Below, in pieces: positions 56,718 through 64,000 of a stretch of DNA of 64,000 nucleotides. This stretch comes from Lobosporangium transversale (Eukaryota > Mortierellomycota > Mortierellomycetes > Mortierellales > Mortierellaceae). Below the pieces are notes generated by a model. That model saw only the letters and a program-made list of their open reading frames with translations. It was not told where the DNA came from and did no database searches. How positions within the stretch are numbered: position 1 is the stretch's first letter; every line of letters starts with the position of its first letter. The stretch is from NCBI RefSeq assembly GCF_002105155.1, contig NW_019029006.1:62001-126000 (forward strand), given 5' to 3'. The position numbers and the translations under genes are program-made.

Positions 56718-58757
56718 CCTCCACATGCCAAACAAGTAAAGTGTAAAGAGTAGAGACTATCTCTCTGCCCTCATTTTAGAGGGAAAAAAATTTGAAGACC
56801 CTGTGGACATATTTCTGGACGGACGACGGCAAAAGAGTTTCCTTTTTTTTTCAAAGTTCCTTTACTCATTCGGATTACTTTTTTTTATGTTGAAATGCAT
56901 TTAGCCGCACCTTACACGGGGACTCTCTGCAAGAACTATGTCAATTATGAAGTTTGGCTCCCTCCCAATCACACTGTTGAATCGATCGAGAATGAAATTA
57001 CTGCCATGGGCATACCTCAAGCCTCCGCTCTGTCACAAATTAACGAAGATTGCTATGAATCATTCATGGAATATGTCTGTTCTACGGCGTTCCCGCGGGT
57101 CGAACCCATTGTTGGACAAAGTAAATTTGGTGTTCATTTTTTGTTGGCTAACATGTCATATTCGGTTCTACCTATATTTACTAATTATTTTTTTTTTTAT
57201 TATGAATAATAGACAATGTGTTCAATGTCAGGTTTGCATGTACTTCAACTTGTCAGACGGCAGTGACAAAATGCTCTCAACTCTTCACAGTCTTTCATAA
57301 CGAAACCTTGATTCCTAAGTGTGACTCTCCCATTCCGGGCTCTTCAGTCTATCAACCCCCAAACGGTGTCGCATTTCAACCGGACGGTGCCTGCAATGTT
57401 GTTCATCCTTTAGAAAAAGGATCTGGACCTACAAATAGGACTGACTTGATCACGACATGTGACCCACCTTTTATTGTCGATCCAATGACGGGTCCAGGCG
57501 GTTCGACCGCAAACCAGATGTACTGTATGCATGGATGCTGTCTTCCATGCCCAGCTCAGTACCATCTTTACAGGGAAGGAGCATTGGAGACTGGATTTAA
57601 GATTACAAACACGATCCGTGCAGTGTCCATGGTCTTGGCATTCCTCTTGATGATGACCTACCTTTGTCTGGATGATAAACGATCCCATCCAAGTGCCTTG
57701 ATCTTGTTCTTCTCCATCGGTGTCTTCTTGTTCTCGGTCGTCATCCTTTTCCCTTTGTTCGATACTCATGGCATGCAATGTGCTGATGCAATCAATCCTA
57801 GTACCCAACAAAACAATCTCAGATGTGCTATTCAAGGTAAGGAAACAATGTCAATAATAAAACAGTGACATGAAGGGAAAAAAGTAAAATAAATAAGTTT
57901 CTTTATTTCTTATTGCTGCTGTTTTGACAGATTAACTAATATTTTATACTTTAATCTGGCACATAGGAGCGATATTGATCTTTGCTTCGGTTGCTACCTG
58001 TGCTTGGTGTACGGCCTTGATTTTGAACTTGCATTTGCATACAGTTTGGAACTCTGCCTGGTTTGCTCGGAAATACTGGCTCTTGCATATTGTCTGCTGG
58101 GGATTTGCCATTGCTGTCACTGTTGTAGCGCTCGTCTTGGGAGAAGTCAAATGGGAATATGCAACTCTGTGCTTAGTTTCCCAGGATAGAGCTTCAGAGA
58201 TCTTCTTCTACCCTCTGGCCGTCATGATCTTCCCTGCATTCTTGGTTCATGTCTTGACCTTTATTCATATTGCTCGAATCACCATCTTGTCTGGTGAAGA
58301 CTCTGAAACCATGTCCCGATCTACATTATCGGCTGGTGCAGCTGCTATGATCTCCCATCGTCGTCATGTCATAATGGCGATCCGTATCCAATGGAGAGCA
58401 GCCTTAATGGCCATTTGTGCTATCGTCAGTGTGATGCTATATTGGCTCTTTTATTTTATTCAGCTTCGAAAGATCAATCCCTTGGCTTTGCAGAGCCATG
58501 TTCTTGAATTTGTGTTTTGTCTCCGGACGGGTAATCCACATGATTCCTGTGCAGATGTATTGGCGCCTCACTTGCCTCCTTATGGTCTCATGATTGCTGC
58601 AGAATCTGTCGTTTCCTCAGTCGGAACCGTCATCTTCATTGTCTTCTTCAAGCCGGCTCTTGTTATAGAATGGGGTGAAAAGTTTTCGTCTTTGGGGTAC
58701 TTGCTCTCAGGGAAGGGCAAACAAAAGAAAGAGCAAGAACAGTTCTTCGTCATTTAA
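56266..58757 (+). CDS. Frizzled/Smoothened-like seven-transmembrane receptor
   Basis: Four exons: 56266-56350, 56905-57120, 57213-57836, 57967-58757; 571 aa, all phase 1. A signal-type N terminus (MASLALVLMKSTTEAL) precedes a Cys-rich ectodomain of about 220 residues (TGTLCKNYVNYEVW, EDCYESFMEYVCSTAFPRV, FACTSTCQTAVTKCSQLF, MYCMHGCCLPCPAQYHLYRE), which resembles a frizzled CRD in Cys layout. Seven hydrophobic segments follow: AVSMVLAFLLMMTYLCL, ALILFFSIGVFLFSVVIL, AILIFASVATCAWCTALIL, LLHIVCWGFAIAVTVVALVL, FYPLAVMIFPAFLVHVLTF, AALMAICAIVSVMLYWLFY and LMIAAESVVSSVGTVIFIVF. Such proteins are known in amoebae and basal fungi; ligand and G-protein coupling unknown. Short cytosolic Lys-rich tail. 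The first intron (554 bp) is unusually long for this window. Confidence 0.82.
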
Positions 58758-58901
58758 AGCATAATTATACATATATATACTTAAATACTTCATACAATAA
58801 TAATTTTTTTAAAAAAAATTCATGTGTAAAAAGCATTAATAAACTCTTTGCTAGAGCGAATGAATATAATATGTGCACACGTATGTTTTTATTATTATTA
58901 T

Positions 58902-61900
58902 TTAAAGGTATGCACTCCATCCGATATACATCTTTGAAAGGTTTTCTGCGTTTGTTGCCGTTTGAATCAACTCTTCCACCTGACCCTGTACAGATAGCAC
59001 ATATGCATTCAAACTTTCGGTTCCATTGAGCTTACGCTTGATCACTGCAAGAATCGTCTGTGCCTTTTCATTCTGTTGTAGGTCTGCTGCTGCTTCAGCC
59101 GCCGCAGCCGCAGCCGCAGCCGCATCTGCTTTAGCTTTTTGTTCGTTCCTAGTTCGAAGACGTGCACGCGTTTCTTCTGCAACACCCGGTACTGCTCCAT
59201 CTCCTCCTCCTAATCCATCATTCAAAGCTCCCGGTACAGCACCACCATCACCAGCCACATTCTGCCTAGGATCCAATTGAATTTGCTGGCCTCGACGTTT
59301 ACTCTTGGCCCACTCCACCAGCGGATCATGTAAAAAACCCTCAAGCACAGACACAAGGGACTCCATGTTGTCTCGAAAGACCGATAGCGTTTGCTCACAT
59401 GCTAAGCGGTACACCCCTTCATATCCTGCTAGCCCCATTGCATCTACCATGTTTTGAGTAAGTCTGAAGGGAACCCTTTCTGGCTTGGGGAAAGTTTTGC
59501 CTTGTTCAAACAGGCAGTTGAAATCTACGTGTACGATATCACCATTACGATGATCAAATAACAAGTTTTCTCCATGCCTATCACCAAGACTGATGAAGCG
59601 AAAATATATTAGGGTTCATTTGAAGAAGAACAAAAGTAATAAAAAAGATTGAAGCAAGGGACCATCAATTACCCCATGACATGTCCAGCCATTGACATGA
59701 CCGCAGTCGTTCTCGTGTATCGAAGTCTTGTCTCAAACCAAGCAGTAGGTTCTTTCGAGATATCCAAAAGCCATTGATGAAAAACTGGCGGGAATTTGGG
59801 AAGCAAATCCTTGACGAACATCCTTACATGATCCTCGTGATCTAAAATTCGTTTGATCTCAGGGAGCTATCATGTAAACATGCGTTATTGTACAGGTCAT
59901 GCAGGGTTAGGAAGGAAAAAAAAAAAAAAAAAAACTTGATAAACTACATTTGCTAACTCCCATATTGATACTTTTTAAAGCTCTTCTTACCGAGGGCATA
60001 GAAATGTTGTTCATTTTATATTGCTTTTGCATAATATGTCGGAATGGGATTGTATTGTGCACCCATTCAATAAGTCCACATTCTTCGTTCAAGGGAATCA
60101 CAGAATAAGTACGGATATCTAAATAACATGCAAATAAAAAAATCGTTTTTCAGCAAATGTGCAGCGGACTAAAACTAAAGGATAATGCTGCAATACAACC
60201 AAAGATATACATACATAGGTTTTTGCGGTTTGCTCCACGGTTGCGTTGGAGTAGCATGTTAACCAAACCGTTAAACTCCATCACCTTGGCATCCTTTCTC
60301 AAGTCATCCTTAGGCTTGCATAAGAATGTGTACCGTACTCCATCGCTACCAACAATTGTTATCTTTCGTGGCCGTTGCAGTGATGACATGACCTCAACCT
60401 CGTCCAAGAACCCTAATTATATTAAAATAAAACATCTCAATAATAGTAGCAAATAAGAAGCTATTTCAAAGAATAAAATGCTACCTACGATTAATTTTCG
60501 GTAGGTTGGATTTGAATGATTGATGCGATGCCATAGTGGCGCTCGATTCCGGGATTGAGGGCCACATTGTTGCCTGACACGGGACCGTCAAGTTGTAGTT
60601 CTCTCCCAGTTGCGTATAGACTTTCGGGAAATTCTTCTGTAGGCTCAGTTTGTCGACCTTGTCAGGCACTGCTGCCATACACAATGTAATCAGATTGTCA
60701 CAGAGATCCAAAGCTTCTTTGATCTGACCCATCACAGATGACCCGATTAACGGCTGAAATTGAATGCTATCTAATATTTTGTTACACACTCGTTTCCTTT
60801 CGTGTACGATAGAGCGTGATACTGACACCATTTGCCAAATAGCTTGATGAGGGAAAGCTAGAACTACATTCGCAATAATATGCTGAAGGACCGCAAAGGC
60901 ATCTGTGTTCTTGTGAAACATGCGGGAAATGATTTGTGGAAAAGCCGAAAGGAACTATTACAAAAATGAACAAAATGTCAGTGCTTGGTTATGCCTATCG
61001 AGCTTTACTGGCTATCATTATCACTAAATGGTTTTCATCTTACCATATACTCTGGAAGCATCCCTGACAGGTTTTGCATGAGTTTGTTGACATTCTGAAA
61101 CTCCGTAGCGGCACTCGCCTGCAATACAGGACTGGTTGCTGGTCGCCCTTGTGCTAACTGGCCTAGCTCCAACCAAAATGTCAAAAGCCTTGGTAGCGCC
61201 TGAAAGAGGTATTTGGGACCGAGAGTCAAAGCTTTACCATAAAGTCTGCAGGCGTTTGTCATATGTCTAGATAAATGAATCCAACTTGAATTTAGTCCTG
61301 ACCAAAAATAATTATCCACTAGACTGCTCCCAAAAGACTTACGTGAATGTTGGTATTCGATTCTTGTATCGCTTCGAATTTTCGTACAACTTTAGGAAAT
61401 ACTGACCAGCAAAGTAATAGCCTTTTTCCCAACGATCTGCCTCAACAGTTGCCTGTCGATACCCCTCCAGGATTTCATTTGGGCTAACCAAATTACCTCT
61501 GTCCATCCACCGTGTACGCAAGAGATGAGCTTTTGCCCGAATGTATCCTGTATCATTGGTATTGACAACATGGTCGTAGACACGCATAAGCTCTGTATTA
61601 AACGACGGTGCGCGATGCACGCTATTAGAAGCTTGTCTGAGCCGAGTAGAGGATAACGCCCTCGTCCCAGAGCTTTGTAAAGCGCTGGCCCCAGGCATTG
61701 TGCGACTGAGAGTCAAATCAATAGTTTTAATGGCTTGGCGCTCATTGTTGTGAATAAATTCGTATTTCGCTCGCTCAATTGTAGCGGATCGATTCTTCAG
61801 GCTCTCTGCATTGAGCATGGCAGCATAAGAGGCCTGACCATGACCATACTTGCGAGCCATCCGTGCAGACTGCAACCAAAGCTCTCCGCACGAAGCATTG

Positions 61901-64000
61901 AGGAATGACAGCTCCTCATGACTTATCGTATCCGGAATACTTGGCATGAGGCAAATATACACATATAAAAAAAAAATGAGACGAGTGAGGGTATGATTAA
62001 TGTTAATGGAATTAATATACTACTGCATATCAAACATTAAATGCAATGATCGCTTTTGTTACTGCGCAGATAACTCTTGTACCAGATGGTGTAAAATGCA
62101 ATGCGTCTAAGTGTAGACACTTGCTCGCGTAAGCGGAATGAAGGCGCCATAGATTCGAAGCGTACGTCAAGCGCGGGCTGATATTCACGCAAGCAATGTA
62201 CAAAGGAGCTATTGATTTGATGGGGCTCAAGCATGACGTGGTCTGTTGCTATCTCGAATCGTTCATTCGCAATCTTGAATGCCTCTTCTAGTTCATGTAG
62301 CATATGAAGCCGCACAATATGCTCATATGCACGCTGGTAGGATTCCATGCTAGCAGCTGCTAAAGGTGCAATCATCATGCTCCTGACATGCTGTAAGTTT
62401 TTTTCAAAATCAGACACTCGATTTTCGCGCATATCTAACAGCAACTGTCCAAGTCCAACGTCAAAACTCGCATGAACAGAACGAGAAAGTGCTGCTTCAA
62501 GTGAATCCCAATTTTGCACCTTCCATGCTGACGAAACCCGCCATTCTGTAAGTTGCTGCTCCCAATCTGGATTGTCTTTTATGTCGCCTTCCACGGTAGA
62601 TAACAGAGTGTCTATTTTCAAGGGGGAGAAGAGCGAGAGGCCATCATCAGTGTCACTGAAACTATTAGATAATCATTTAAATACACAGTGATTACGTTGA
62701 TAAAAAACTTACTATAGTGTCCAAGGTTCTCCAGGCACTTGTAAAGACCAGCATGATTCTCAAATTTCTCCGGTTCTTCTTGTATACCAAGCTCATAGTA
62801 CGATTGCGCTTCACTCCATCGCCCTGCACTTTCACATTGAAGTAGGTTTTGTGTTCGAGTGCCACTAGTAATCATGGTGGATATGCCCTCCATACCATCA
62901 GGCTCTTCCATATGTACATAAATTTCCTGATACTTCTCATACATCGTCTGGACATCAGATTCAATGATTCCACGATTCTGTCTTGTCTCGCGAACGTACT
63001 GTTCATAATGCAAGAGCGCCCGGGCATAGGCTTTTGCACGAAACGCTGCCATTGCAATTATATCATTTGAGATCGAGGTGAGCTGAGCCTGGACTACTTC
63101 AAGAGCCGCAATATCTTGTTGCCGCATTGAAAAGGGTTGGGGCACATCGGCTGTCGTGGTGTAGCGCATTACAGATGATTTTGCGCTTAGGTTCTTAGCA
63201 GTTTGGATCCACTTCACGATATGGTCGTAAAGAGCAAACACAGTCTGCAATGGCAATGGTAACAATAATAGAAAAGATCAGAAGTAAAATAGTGAATTTG
63301 AAGCACCAGTGGGCTATATGGCTTAAATGAAAAAAAAAAAAAAAAAAAAACAACTCCTTTACCTGTGATCCAAGCTGCCTAAGCTCTCCTGAATGTTGCT
63401 GAATGGCTCCATGGTTTTTATCCGCACCGTCCTGCCTCCAGCCATGACCATTTCCAAGTACGGTACCCATCTCACTAACAATCTCTTCCCTGTCTTTGTC
63501 GGAGCCATCGACTAGCACCGTAAGGACAAGGTGAGGTAGGATATACAAACAAGTGTTGGTGTCGTATGGAACAACATGCTTACATGCTTGGAAGATGTCC
63601 TTTGCATATCGGCTTGTCACCTTGCCAATTAGATCTAAAACCCATGTTGTGATCCAATCCTTGAATGTCTCCACTCGGGGATAGAGGGGACTTGGGTGTA
63701 TTCTCTGGTAGGTTGATTCTGCTTTGGTATACTTGGCATCGATGAGTAGCTCCAGGACTTCTTGGACATGACGTGGAAAAGCTCTCCATCGGTCTCCTGG
63801 CGATTTTGCAGACGGCTGTCTTGCTGCATGCCCATGTGGCCTTGAAGGCTCGGCATTTAAAGCCCCTTTGGTGATGCCACAAAAGGCCAGTAGCGTCTGC
63901 AAGGTGTATGCCCAATGGGCCTCGGAATGAATATCGCCGATGGAGCGCGTCTTGCCTACTAGCTGTACCTCGATCATCTCACACACAAAGTTTTTTGCAT
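58902..64000 (-). CDS. Mec1/ATR/Rad3 checkpoint kinase (C-terminal part)
   Basis: PI3K-related protein kinase that signals replication stress and DNA damage in the nucleus. The gene runs past the right edge; its 5' part is missing. Exons: 64000-63363 (open at the edge), 63244-62713, 62611-62083, 61939-61343, 61266-61044, 60954-60489, 60412-60215, 60118-59991, 59866-59673, 59589-58902. FAT region: YKCLENLGHYNTLL, SSAWKVQNWDSLEAA, SYQRAYEHIVRLHMLHELEE, ELWLQSARMARKYGHGQASY. Kinase: EVMSSLQRPRKITIVGSDG, CKPKDDLRKDAKVMEFNGLV, RTYSVIPLNEECGLIEWVHN, GLGDRHGENLLFD (catalytic loop), HVDFNCLFEQGKTFPKPERV. FATC: VQGQVEELIQTATNAENLSK, MYIGWSAYL at the end. The GW-x-x-Y/F ending and the CKPKDDLRKD block favour ATR over ATM/Tel1. 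A Gly/Ala/Gln-rich linker (about 70 residues with a nine-Ala run) separates kinase and FATC. Confidence 0.93.

Overview
The window looks like nuclear DNA of an early-diverging filamentous fungus, most likely Mucoromycota/Mortierellomycota. The genes carry many short GT-AG introns (about 60-280 bp), often with A or T homopolymers over 20 nt inside. The gene set is fungal (COG3, Spf1, Mkk1/2-type MAPKK, Mob2, Mec1/ATR) but also includes a mitochondrial complex I assembly factor, a Frizzled-like receptor and an SLC25A44-type carrier, as expected in basal fungi. The lineage is an inference from content; no rRNA or mitochondrial marker is present. Exon limits were read by eye from reading frame, splice dinucleotides and family similarity.

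Layout, left half. 1-700 (-) partial mitochondrial carrier; 1117-5104 (+) COG3; 5398-6846 (+) F-box/LRR protein; 7099-8181 (+) NDUFAF4-like protein; 8450-10546 (-) unrecognised three-exon gene; 12854-14866 and 15631-16971 (+) two zinc-finger proteins in tandem; 17859-about 21791 (-) P5A ATPase Spf1; 22257-22974 (+) Maf pyrophosphatase, divergent from Spf1; 24218-26019 (-) Mkk-type MAP kinase kinase; a 3.2 kb stretch without a convincing gene; 29262-33636 (+) RhoGEF; 34262-35350 (+) single-pass surface protein; 35782-36391 (+) tubulin cofactor A; 36821-38166 (-) Mob2.

Right half. 38.2-49.3 kb is an accessory, repeat-bearing island. It holds a Fanzor-type (eukaryotic TnpB/IS605 OrfB-like) RuvC nuclease gene on the minus strand (39967-41426, possibly from 41817). 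Directly upstream, on the same strand and overlapping it, is a broken FEN1/XPG-type nuclease (41721-43451). Further right are a 256-bp MITE with long terminal inverted repeats and a TA duplication (46659-46914), lying inside a TTCGAA-rich inverted-repeat tract, and a decayed second Fanzor of a different subfamily on the plus strand (about 47480-49267). Housekeeping genes then resume: 50332-53114 (+) FYRN/FYRC (TBRG1-like) protein; 53222-55130 (-) aldose 1-epimerase; 56266-58757 (+) Frizzled-like 7TM receptor; 58902-64000 (-) 3' part of a Mec1/ATR kinase gene that runs off the window.

Working together: Mkk, RhoGEF, Mob2 and the surface protein could all belong to cell-wall and polarity signalling, and COG3 and Spf1 to the secretory pathway, but nothing here shows co-regulation. 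The most unusual content is the Fanzor island: one apparently intact RNA-guided-nuclease-type gene, an FEN/XPG nuclease partner or fusion, and a dead Fanzor relative within about 10 kb.
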